From NCBI GenBank assembly GCA_018806985.1, contig JADANN010000032.1, forward strand, positions 3,555,501 to 3,619,500: 64,000 nucleotides of DNA, in the 5' to 3' direction. This document shows, piece after piece, positions 49,401-59,300 of the stretch. The position numbers were made by a program, and so were the translations under genes. The DNA comes from Angiostrongylus vasorum. Taxonomy: Eukaryota > Nematoda > Chromadorea > Rhabditida > Metastrongylidae. Numbering within the stretch: the first letter of the stretch is position 1; the number at the start of each line of letters is the position of its first letter. Below the pieces are notes generated by a model, which saw only the letters and a program-made list of their open reading frames with translations, had not been told where the DNA came from and searched no databases.

Positions 49401-52280
49401 CCATCACCAATCAGCCGTCAACGGTAGTTGATCTGGGGAGCCCACATCGGCATTGAACCTAGTTAAGCTGAGACTGTAAAAGGTAAAACATTGTGATTTC
49501 AACTACAGCCTCGGCTTAACTAGGTTCAGTGTCAATGTGGGCTCCCCAGATCAGTCCCGTTGATGGATGATTGCTGATGGCGCTGATCGATAGAACTAAC
49601 TGAGAGACAGGCGGAACGAAGGACCCGCATGGTGTGGTGGTGAACGCGTTACTCCTCGGAAAGGACAACAGCGCGTTCGTTCCCCACCATAGACACATGC
49701 GGTCCAGAGTTTTGCAAATATCTCAGCAACGTTGTGGTTGTATTTCGCTTAGAACCCTTACTTCATCAATTTCACTTTTTCCAAGCTACATTTTTTTAGG
49801 TTTCATCGCAGGATTCCGGTCGTGCTACTGGAGGATTGGCGTCTTCACTTTCTCCCATGGATGACGCTGGAGACGTTCTTCCGATGTACGAATTTGAAAT
49901 TCCAAATACTTTAGTAGGACTTATAATTGGCATCAAAGGAAAAACAATAAAGGTTTGTGTCTTTTCCAGATTTGAATGATTCATACATTTGTATATTTAA
50001 TGCTAATAAACCGTGGCAAAAACGATGAGAAAGAAATATCTGGGTCCTTGATCTCGAATAGGCGAATGATGAGATGTATTTCATTCCGCCAACAATTTTC
50101 CATGAGGCGGGTCTTCTTCCTTACTCTCCCACTGTTTTTCCTTTTTCGTTAACCTTTCTGTGTTTCATTAGTACTGCTCATGCTTACACTGCTTGAAAAA
50201 GTGACGGTGTCTGGAAGAACAAAAGAAGGTTTAGTTTAGTTAAAATATGATATCAGCGCACATGTTTCAATCGAGCGGCTTCATTCTCTACCTTAGTGGG
50301 GGCAGTGAACAATTTCGAAGGCGGCTGTTAGTATTAGTTATGTATATGTTACATCTCCCCATAATATGGGGATTTTCGCCTAACGTAAAGCCGGTTCCAG
50401 AAGAGGATGTTTCGAAGCGAAGCAATGTCACAAACTAATGCCGCTTCCTAAGAAACAATGACAAAGCGAAAATCCCCTGGTTCTTCAAAATCCGGGGAAG
50501 GTTTTTCGCTTTGTCATTGAGTTTCTTGGGAACCGGCATTAGTTTGTGACATTGGACTGCTTCGAAACATCCTGTTCTGGAGTCGGCTTCATGTTAGGCG
50601 AAAATTCCCATATTATAGGGAAATGTAACATACAAGTGATGTGGCATTAACAAATTTAGGAATTGAGTACGAGAACTGATGTGCGAATGTTAATACGACA
50701 GCATCATATTCCAGAGAAAGTAGACACGCACCAAATATGCCAAGTTCGTGGGAAGCGTGAACAGATTAATCGGTGTCTTCAAATGTTGCGCAGACGGTTC
50801 CCTCCGGCCCGATTTCCAGAATTAAATCTGCAGCCTGTTTTACCACCTCAAATTCCTAGCCACTTCTTTGATTCTATAACACATCATCCTACCTGGGTGT
50901 GTTTCCCAGCTGTTTTCAACTTTTTAGGCGACTGTTTTACTGCTCTGATTTCATGGTCAATGCGATGTCATTATGAAAAACTGCGGTTCTAGCTAACCCT
51001 TCCTGATGAAATACCATGCGAAGTTGTTTGTTCTTCGGTGATAGATCCTGGACATTTCTTCGTACAGCAGCCCACGCACCCGTCGTTTTCTTCGTTATCA
51101 CATCTTGACATGTACATGCTTCGTCTATACAGTCAGGCATCAGATATTCCTGATTTACCGAAGCCTTGTCAAAATGGTCTCTTATGCGCTGCACCAGTGC
51201 TCGGAGCGTGGTTCCGGGCAGTAACCGTGAATTATAACATAGAGACTGATGAAGTGATGTTAAGATTTGTTGACTATGGTGGCTACACACTTTTACCTAG
51301 AAGTGAACTTCGACAGATCAGGTACTTAAATTTCCTTTTTAGTCTTGTGTTTTACGGGTTCTTTAGATTCTTAAAGTTGCCCGTAGTTATTGCATAATTC
51401 TTGTCTTAACTAATGTTTCGATTGAATCGGCTCGGACCTCTGAGGTTCTAAAGAAGACGAGAAAGACACAGAAACCTAAAGCGCAATAAGAATTTATATG
51501 ACAGCTTGGTATAAGCTTAGAAATCCAAAGAGATGTTGATTCTTAATGACCTAGAATCAGATAAAAGTCGCTTCTTAAATAAAAAATTTCATGGTTTTTT
51601 TCATCTGAGAAAATTTTGACGCAAAGTTTACGAAGTTTCCTAAAAAATGTTGCTTTCAGAACAGATTTGATGTCATTGCCATTTCAAGCTGTCGAATGTT
51701 ATTTAGCACACGTTCAACCGGTAGATGGTACGTATTTTTGTGCAGACCCATTTTTATTGTGATATGAGAACTGCGCCTGTCGTATTAGAACTGTAGTAGC
51801 TGCACATTTTTTATCGTATCATTTGAAACTGTTTGCATTCGAACGGTCGTAACCTTCTGACTACTTCTTTCATCCTTCGTTCCTCTTATAAGGACTCAAC
51901 TTGATGTCTTGTAGGAACATGGCAGTGGGGTGAGGATGCGCTTAAACTCTTCCAAAATCTGTGCATGGGCAAAGTGATCAATGCTACCGTGGTTGGTGTC
52001 AATGTTAACGACAAGGTACCGATGGTGGAGTTGACCGTGCCTAGCGAGGATGGAAAAGTGGGTCTAGGACGCTTTCCATTGTTGTTTTTTTCGGTTTTTC
52101 AAAGTCTTGCTTATTAGTTACTTATATAAAAAAGATTATTTCTAGCCGTTACGAGTGGACAAAGAGCTAATGAATTCTGGTTTTGCAAAGGCATCGGACC
52201 CGTCAAAAGTGCAGAAAGTTTCTACTTCGAGGTCTCGTTCAGTGGTCACACATTCTGCTCCAATGGTGGCTGCAGTTTGA
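37467..52280 (+). CDS. akap-1: AKAP1-like protein: mitochondrial anchor, KH and Tudor domains
   Basis: AKAP1 proteins tether PKA and mRNAs to the outer mitochondrial membrane. Fifteen exons were recovered: 37467-37592, 39518-39581, 40597-40748, 40972-41034, 41401-41499, 42414-42454, 42740-42866, 43607-43670, 47410-47796, 49800-49952, 50660-50896, 50993-51321, 51660-51727, 51915-52057 and 52146-52280, about 728 residues. The N terminus has a hydrophobic anchor followed by basic residues (LFVWYVQSRRKPGSR), as in AKAP1. The middle is low-complexity and proline-rich. The KH domain starts at FEIPNTLVGLIIGIKGKTIK, with GIKG as the GxxG loop. The Tudor domain runs from VIDPGHFFVQQP through LRFVDYGGYTLL to LPFQAVECYLAHVQPVDGTW. 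All junctions keep phase except 43670 to 47410 (see findings). Intron 1 uses a GC donor. The PKA-binding helix could not be pinned down. Introns are packed with repeats. Confidence 0.9.
37624..37705. repeat. T/C-rich low-complexity tract
   Basis: Pyrimidine-rich sequence with TTC repeats just after exon 1 of the AKAP1-like gene, inside intron 1. Confidence 0.7.
38583..38700 (-). repeat. Family F piece in AKAP1-like intron 1
   Basis: CTTCTTCAGAGCCGGAGTGA, TTCGAGTCGATGGTCCACAG and a nearby second GTCCACAGCTGGTC (a short tandem duplication) match the family F arm. Confidence 0.55.
38700..38995 (-). repeat. Family D repeat
   Basis: The reverse complement contains blocks shared in order with 42.14-42.37 kb: GGCTATCTCCAAGATTGCAA, CTCAAGCAGCAGCCGCAACA, TTCAAAGACCACTGTGGACG and GCGAGGGAAACGAATAGAAT. 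Confidence 0.75.
39130..39192 (+). repeat. Short tandem duplication in intron
   Basis: The unit TTGCCATGTTTTCATCGTTT (about 29 bases with flanks) occurs twice in a row. Confidence 0.9.
39996..40082. repeat. CTC/TCC microsatellite
   Basis: About 85 bases of imperfect CCT repeats in AKAP1-like intron 2. The antisense ORF rich in Glu and Gly comes from this tract. Confidence 0.9.
42140..42365 (+). repeat. Family D repeat in AKAP1-like intron 5
   Basis: ATCTCGAAGATTGCAAGAAG, CGAAGCAGCAGTTGAAACAA, GAAGACCATTGTGGACGATG and GTGCTGGGATCTGCACAG match the other family D copies. The 79- and 168-codon ORFs over this stretch are by-products of the repeat. Confidence 0.78.
44965..45045 (+). repeat. Family F piece in AKAP1-like intron 8
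   Basis: TTCCTGAGGAAGACGAAGATG, then GGCGAACC and GGCCGAATAAGG, matches the motif order of family F. Confidence 0.45.
45884..46240 (+). repeat. Family B repeat in AKAP1-like intron 8
   Basis: Starts TTACTTACTTGGATACTTGG, the family's 5' end, and finishes CACGATGAGGCGGTAAACCG. The middle is diverged. Confidence 0.82.
46350..46500 (-). repeat. Family C single arm
   Basis: Plus strand has GATGCTAAGATATTTTCAAA, CGGTGGGGAACGAACC, and CACCACCACACCACGCATG, the reverse arm of family C. Confidence 0.75.
46600..47409 (+). promoter_or_regulatory. GC-rich island before AKAP1-like exon 9, possible internal promoter
   Basis: Between about 46600 and 47300 the sequence becomes strikingly GC-rich and rich in CG dinucleotides and short CGTCGC/GGTCG repeats, then has a GT run at 47328-47344. 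It ends at the acceptor CACCCTCAG of exon 9, six bases before an ATG. This is compatible with a promoter for a short isoform, but that is inference from composition alone. Confidence 0.3.
47797..49186. other. AKAP1-like intron 9, first part
   Basis: AT-rich intron with chance ORFs (47843-48172, 48806-49097). No element recognised before the family C palindrome at 49187. Confidence 0.45.
49187..49765. repeat. Family C palindromic element, longest copy
   Basis: The left arm (49187-49400) and right arm (49540-49765) are near reverse complements: GCTGAGATATTTGCAAAACTC versus GAGTTTTGCAAATATCTCAGC, and CTAGTTCTATCGATCAGCGCC versus GGCGCTGATCGATAGAAC. A 140-base centre contains GATCTGGGGAGCCCACATCG and its own inverted counterpart. 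It ends about 35 bases before AKAP1-like exon 10. Confidence 0.9.
50346..50631. repeat. Near-perfect foldback (hairpin) element in AKAP1-like intron 10
   Basis: Starts ATGTTACATCTCCCCATAA and ends TTATAGGGAAATGTAACAT. Inner blocks pair as well (TTTTCGCCTAAC with GTTAGGCGAAAA, GATGTTTCGAAGCGAAGCAATG with its reverse, AATGACAAAGCGAAAA with TTTTTCGCTTTGTCATT), leaving a small loop near 50478-50500. Unrelated to family C. Confidence 0.92.
51410..51500 (+). repeat. Weak family F-like piece in AKAP1-like intron 12
   Basis: GGCTCGGACCTCTGAGGTTC followed by AAAGAAGACGAG partly matches the family F order. Low certainty. Confidence 0.25.
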
Positions 52281-52799
52281 TAGTTTAAACACTGCACATT
52301 CCAGTTGGGTAGTATACATAGTAATAGCGTTTATCTACTCTACATTCGATTACTTCGACAGCTCCTAGCGCATATCGAAAGTTACTTCGCCAAGCATGCA
52401 CGCAATATTTGTGCGTTCACAGTTTAGCGGTTCATATCCTTTAGCTGTTTTGTTGTGTTTGTGGTTGGTTGTTTGTGTATTCTTGGCTTCCCTATCGTTG
52501 ATTAATTTCCTCGTTCCATTCTACTGTTCTGTTGTTTATATAGTCTATAGGCAGAGTTTATCCGCCCGGTCTGCTATGTGTTCTGAAGTTGCCTTTTCGA
52601 CACTTTTCCATTCTGTGGTTTGTCCACGACAAATCCTTTTTATCACTTCTCATTGTTGGGTCGACCTAATTGTCGAAAATTTCATTCCGATCTGTTTATA
52701 ATAGCGGCTGTTCTCCGGAAGTTCTTTTTATAGATTGTTGATTTGTTGACCGAATTCTTAACCACTAACAGAGTACTAATTGTTTTCCCTTGTTTGTAG
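52281..52799. other. 3' side of the AKAP1-like gene
   Basis: T-rich sequence after the stop, with a chance 101-codon ORF (52396-52701). It probably contains the 3' UTR, but no clear poly(A) signal was found. Confidence 0.4.
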
Positions 52800-54853
52800 C
52801 GAGTAGCAAAGAGGACCTACTGAATCGAAGGGACATATTGTATTTACTCATTATTGACTCTGATGAGATAGTAGTGAGATCAGTAAGTTTTTCTCCTTAA
52901 TGATTTTAAATCATTACGTCTTTAAATTCATACAAAAGGTTGTTCTACAAGAGAAGGCTCACTACACATTTCCTTCAATGTCTGTATATTCTTTCCTTCT
53001 TCAAGATTATTTTTCCAGACGTGTACGACTGAATATTTCATTGCTTTTTGATTTCTGTCTTGGAAAATGAAGAGCATTCGAGACCATTCTGTTCCAGTCA
53101 GTGCGAGGAGTTAAATACTATGAAAGGTGGCAGGCAGTATTTGCGATTTTTTTGTACTGAGAAGTACAGAAGGTGTTTATTTAAACAATGGACGGGATCT
53201 ATGTACAGTAGACTTGGAAGGCATAGTGTTTAGTGAAAGAATGGCCCTAAAGGTGATCAGTGAACCAACTGTGGTAGTTAAAGCTATTTCTTTTCACTCG
53301 GTAAGAGGACTGTAACATACAAAAGCGGAAGGATGTCCTATGCACAAGTCATTTCACTGAAGTACAGGCGGGAGGCATGAATTTCCTAGTGCTAGGAAAT
53401 GTCCCGTATGTGAATGGGGGAGAAAACGAGAGGCAGCACGGTTTGAAACATAGAGAATACAGCTGGACCACTAATTTCACAACAAAACAACGTTATATTA
53501 GAAAATACACGCACAAATTACACACATACAATGAACTGAGACTAGCCGCAATTTGATTTCATGCCGGCGGTTGGTAGGGTAAAGTGGAACGGCAGCATAT
53601 AACCAGAACACCTGAGCAGAAATGAAATCGCAAGCCGGACTTAATCAACTACTACCTACTCGTTCTGTATGGCAGTCGTCTAGCCCTGTCGTATGTAACG
53701 GAGTGAAAAACGTGCTGTTCGTCCGTTTGGATGGTAGATGACGAATATTTGATTGTTTTCCGATACGGTGTCTTCTTTTGGACGGTAACAGCAGCTGAAA
53801 TCGAAAGTATTATAGTTGCAGACGTAGCTCGATGTGTTAAGTTAACGGCTAGGAAATCAAGCCAAATGATGCGCTGATCAAAATCTTTCTTTCAATAAAC
53901 TACGGGGTTGTACTTATTTTACTGGTTTATCGAGAAGCGCAAGTAAACAAAAACTGGATTTCTTGTGCTTTATAACTACATTGTAACAATCAAGTAATTT
54001 TCTATCGATTCCAGTAGGTGTTAAGCTTTCAGATTTGAAGGATTAGGAACTAAATATTTTCATTCTACAGAATTCCGCTTTTGGTTAGATAAGTAAGGAA
54101 GTACTTATAATAGTACATTTATAAGAGGAGATTCCAAGAAGAGAAACTTTCTAACAATTAAGATGCTTTAGAAAAGAATAGTCTCTAAATGGCGAGTAAG
54201 AGTAGTGGGATGTTGGATTTGATAGATAAACATAAGGGATAAAACTCTACGTTGTTCAATCCCTCAGAGATGAGCCATGCATTCAACTTCATCAAGCATC
54301 GTTGGAGGTGATTGAATGCATCTCTGTTCTTTACAATGAATGACGGTGGCCTACCAATGTATCGAGCCAGTGCTGCTATCCTCCCAGACAAGTCTGGTAC
54401 TAATTTGCCGACCTCGGAGGGATGGAAAGCTTGGTGGGACAAGGCTACGGGGATCTTGGATTTTATAGTTTTCTTAAAATGCTATCGGATCTTCCCTAAA
54501 TAATAAGCTGTTTTGATTGTTGTTTTTTGTTGTTTTTCTTTTTACAATTCGTTTTTGTTGCTGTGGTCTTGTTTGTTGTTTTTTTATTTTTTTCTTGTTT
54601 TTTTTTCTTTTTTGCAGTAGCAGTGATCATTTTACGTTGCGTTGGCATCATTCTAACAGCTAACGCCTCATTCCGACGGAGTGTTACTCAAACTAAGAAG
54701 GAGTTCAATGTTTCCATGACGACCTCTACTAAGGGCAGTAGTGTGGTTAGGCAAAATTGGACACACAGAGCGGAAAAATCATTAGGTTCACGACGAGTCT
54801 GTGATGACGACATGGATACATCATATTATCACTATCTTATCACAGAAGTCTAA
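52800..54853 (+). CDS. Putative single-pass membrane protein, partial exon set
   Basis: Exon-like pieces on the plus strand: 52800-52882 (SSKEDLLNRRDILYLLIIDS, good GTAAGT donor), a piece ending near 53126 (EEHSRPFCSSQCEELNTMK), 53170-53300 (EGVYLNNGRDLCTVDLEGIV, GTAAGA donor) and 54618-54853 (stop TAA). The pieces at 53126 and 53170 join in frame across a 43-base intron, a typical nematode size. The last exon has a hydrophobic segment (VAVIILRCVGIILTA), then a basic, serine/threonine-rich tail ending ITEV, which fits a class I PDZ ligand. Phases do not close between 53300 and 54618, so at least one exon is missing, and grouping all pieces into one gene is inference. No family recognised. Confidence 0.38.
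53301..54240. other. Probable intron, no recognised content
   Basis: No ORF or repeat family stands out between the exon ending at 53300 and the family A copy at 54245. Confidence 0.4.
54245..54455 (-). repeat. Family A copy, head missing
   Basis: CTACGTTGTTCAATCCCTCA, GCATCGTTGGAGGTGATTGAA and CCAGACAAGTCTGGTACTAA are the tail and middle of family A read backwards. The tRNA-like head is lost on the right side. Confidence 0.75.
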
Positions 54854-55880
54854 TAGAAAAAATTCTCGAACCAAATTCATATCAATTCGACCGAACTGTG
54901 AGTACTACTGCAATACTACTGGTAGCACTATTCATTTGACTTTCCACACACTTTGCTCATATTCTAATAGGATGACAGGGAAAGTAGAGTGTTGTTGATT
55001 TCGGAAACTCTTCCAGCTCTTTACTTTCGACTAGTTACCTTTCGAAGAGTCTTTTTTTTCTAAAATGAAAACCGTTTATTGTTGTATTTCAATTACGGTT
55101 CTACTGTATGAGTCATAGTTGATTTAGTGATGACAACGTGAATCATCGGATTTGACTTATTAAGACTTCCCGGAGCCGTGAGTAGGTCGACGAATCACAG
55201 GTATCGCGGTTGTCGTGGACGAATCTGAATCGCAAAGCAGCATATTTCCATTCGATTCGCAAAGACAGGCAAGATTGACGAAGAATCGTGGTGACGACCT
55301 CAGAATATCGCAGCCCGGCTAGATCGGGTTTCCATAGAAAACCACGATTAGTAACAATCTGCACGTCGATTAAAGAAGATAGGAGCCTTTAGTTGCAGGC
55401 GAAGCCATATATGAGCTCGACTGCCTCTATGTATGGTACTCGACTCGCAAGGCTACGATGTGCATTGGGACACATACGATGTGGGAATACGGGTTATCCA
55501 AGCATGTAATTTGAAGCATTCTATCGGAATTTATTGTGTAATGATGAAGCCGTTCCACTTGCTAGCACGGAACCACTTGCTAGCCTGCCAGCATTCGAAA
55601 GCAAATACATCATTTTTAAATAGCCATATGAACATTTTGTTCTTCGTGAAAGTCAAAACATCTCGTTTTTTGTCTGATTGATTGCTATTTTTTGAAATAC
55701 CATATCCACTCAAGAGGTGGGGGTAACTGGAACGCCTAATAGAAGAATTATGGGATGATTAAGGCAACTCACACAATTGGTAACAATTATAATCTTATCA
55801 TTCGCTGGTCTAGCAGCGTTGACAAAAAAAAGAGAATCGATAGACGATAAAATAAAAATTAAGAGCTTGCTGTCTTTCAA
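54854..55880. other. Unassigned sequence with weak exon-like frames
   Basis: On the minus strand (about 55150-55320) a frame ending SDSSTTTAIPVIRRP could be a last CUB exon of the astacin-like gene, but its phase does not match the preceding exon. A plus-strand frame near 55398-55500 is also open. Neither can be confirmed. Confidence 0.25.
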
Positions 55881-56135
55881 TCTATGAGGGATGCTTTATG
55901 CGCTCGACTCCATCCATAGCACCGTACAGATGATTGAGTGCATGTTTAACCTATACAGTGACTTGGAGGAGCCTACCGATATTTCAGGTCAGTGCTGTTG
56001 TCTTGCCAAACAGGTCTGGTACTACTTCACCGACCTCGGAGAGGTGGGCGGCTGGGGTGAGCACGGAACATGAGATCAAAGTAGCGACCACGTGTGTATC
56101 CCAGGACACCACTACCCACTACGCTGCATGTGCCT
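55880..56135 (-). repeat. Diverged family A copy
   Basis: CCATAGCACCGTACAGATGAT, GGTCTGGTACTACTTCACCG and GCTGCATGTGCCTCAGC at the right end follow family A order on the minus strand. Confidence 0.6.
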
Positions 56136-56389
56136 CAGCGTAAATAATGCATGTAAAACTGATGAAAATAGCAGAAATGTCCAAATACTACTCATACATG
56201 AAAACGATAAAGCGTTAGAGATCTCTGATTTCAGTTTAAGGAAGTAGTGTGGTTTATTCATATTTTTCTCTAGCAGTTGTATCAAATTAAAGAGTTTGCC
56301 TCTGATTGAGTGAAAATCTACATTTTTGTGTTATTATTCTAAACGACGAAACTCTAGAACGAAGCGATATTGATTGATTGACTCATTAC

Positions 56390-59300
56390 CTTCGAAAACC
56401 GGTTAGGCGAATATCAAGCTTGTGTTTAATTTCCACGTACGACTGACAACCATATGAACATGGAAATTCACCGTCCGATAAACGAAATCGTATGCGATTG
56501 CCATCTTGTACCTTAACGACCTCAAAATGACCAGGTATTGACAAGATTTGAAATTTTTTCATTTTTTAAAATCGATTTCCATTTAATCTGAGTGTGATTA
56601 GTCGGCACTATTTGCACGCTTAGACGAGGTTTTTAAGAATAACTCTTCATTATAGCTAGCGCTTCGGCGCTCATTCGCCTACTTCAAAACAGTAATGACT
56701 CGACTCGAAAATCGACTGCAGTTGCACTCTGGCATATGTGAGTCTCTGTCTCTGTAGTCGTATTGAATCGAATCCGCTGCAGTCGAACACCACGTGAAAG
56801 ATGCTAACCTCGTCTGGCGGTGGCATTTTGGACGAGTTGGTTGTCGACTTATTCCAATCCAATATGACCCAGTAAAAATCCGTGACGATGTTGAATGAAA
56901 GTCCTTATTGAAAATGTTGCTTTACTATCACCTGAATAACCTGTCGTCCCGTTCGTCGTCGAATGACTCAAGCGAGCGTGAGTAGATTTTCCATTTGTTA
57001 GTGTCACGTTAAAGAGTAACCCAGTGGGTACTGCTCGTTCTAGGAGATCGCTGAGGATCACCTTCTAGCGTTTCCGCGAATAATTTGACCATCGATTTGA
57101 TGGTCTTCCTGCTGCGTATCTGACATCCGGAAGAATCCATTACGTCTCTGGCCCATCTTATCTTCGTCAATTTGGCGTACTAGACCGGCATCTCTAGCTT
57201 CTGACTGTTTATGTGGGTTGGATCGCTGCCTTGCCATAGGAAAATTGATTTTGTCCCTACTGCTACTGGAAACATTGTCACCATGAAAACAGGTCATATT
57301 GCATGTCAATATTATAGCGCACTCCAATCCCACCATGCCTTTCATTCCTCCAGAGTCGGCAAATGGATACCAGGCTTGTCTGGGAGGATAACAATAATAT
57401 TGAGTTCATACATCGGTAGACGTAATTCATTGTATGGGCCAGATACGATGTCAGATGAAGTCGAATGATGGCACACCTCTCAAGAATTTATCAACATCGA
57501 CAGCTTTATCACTTAGACTTTATTGGATGACATTAGTTTATTCATTCTCTTTCACATGACCAATTTTCACATCCACTATGCGGGTCTCAACATTTCTTGC
57601 ACCCCATTCGCACTCACCATTGACGAAGGCCTTCGAACTTTTTGCCTTAAGGCTCGGCTGCTGCTTGATGATTATCGTCCTCATCATAAATGTCACTGAA
57701 TGATGGTCGAGTCGATTTTCCCTTGAATCCTGGGATAACTGTACTAAAGCGTTCCCGCGTGGGTTTCAGGAAGGTAGTTCAGCCCAGACAAGTCTGGTAC
57801 GAATTTACCAATTCCGCAGTTGTGAGGCGTTGTGAATCCGGAGCAGAGTAGAACTATCATCGTGCTCATAATGAACGGCATCGCTAGTACAATTCTACCT
57901 GCCTCCTACTAGACGACAATAGATCAAAAATCGTCATGTATTAAACAGCAGCACTAGATAACACCACAGCATTCCTACGGTGTTTCACCTCATTCGATTC
58001 AAATCGGTATGACTATGAACCCGCTAGAAACTTACAACGACCTCGTTTAAGCTTATCAATGCTATGAAACATTAGAGGCAAGCCCTTGTCACTCACCGAT
58101 ATCCGCCAATAACATACGATATCTTTCCCTGGTGGGCTGGTAAGAGTTTGCCATGTGTCGGTTGCATGAAGTTCACCACCACAAACTAAAACCTCCACCA
58201 GTATCTCTTTATCAAAATAAGGACTCCAGCTGAACAAAAATATTCACTGTGTGGATAAATTAAAAAAAGAACTATCAAAAACTTATTATGTACCCGTTTA
58301 TGGTGTATCTTCTTGTTACTTCTAATTTTTTTGACATGACCCTACTTGCAATATTGTATGCATCCTAATGTATCTTTCCAACACTTTTTTGGATCGGTCA
58401 TCCACGAAATTCCTTGGATGTGTGGGTTTGGTTGTTTTGATTAAGAATTTTCACTACTTTGCTTTCTGTTTTATATTGCTTCACCGCAGTCAGTCCTTAG
58501 CCTTCTTGATGGGCGTAGAGGAGAGTTTCTCGCAGAGATCTCTGGTAGCTTTTATAAAAAATTAAAGCTTTGTAAAAGCTTTCAGCTCCGGTACCAATCT
58601 GCCTCTATCATACTACGGATGGATATGCGCCTGGTTAGGTTCGGAGTCGAACCAAAGACCATGTTTGTTTTGAAAAGAGCCTCGAAACACTACACTTCAC
58701 GAAGCCCACACCGTTGTTTTTCGCGATAATAAGATCGACATGGAATGATAGGGCACTTTAAACGAAAGCGATATTAACTGACCTTTCGCTAAAATTCAAA
58801 CATGTTTAGTGCTTCACGAAAAAGTGAAATTTTGGTGTCCTACAGAAAACACTTGCACTGATATTTCATATGTAACATTTTTGCGAGAATAAAATCGATA
58901 AGTCCCTTCATGAAATAACTAACATCCTCTTTTATAGAAATGAAAAAAATCTACCAAATTATATGAACGTTAAATCCCAACTTTTTAATTAAAGTCATGC
59001 GACACGAAGTCTAAAAAAGTTCCTCGTTTTAGCCTTAATAAAAACGTTGATTAGATGTGTAGCACAGTGGTAGTGATGTCGATCATCACGAGCAGGGTAA
59101 TGGTTTGACGCCGTTCCCGGCTCACGAAGTCTCCCATCCCTTCGGGGGTTGGCAAATAAATTGGTACTGGACTTGTCTGAGAAAAGTTCGCTTTCTGTAA
59201 TCCAAGTGGGAACGCTCTAGTCCGACTATCTCAGGATTCGACAAAGAATCGACTTGTCCAGCATTCAACGGCATTCATGGTGAAAGGAAAATCCTCAAGT

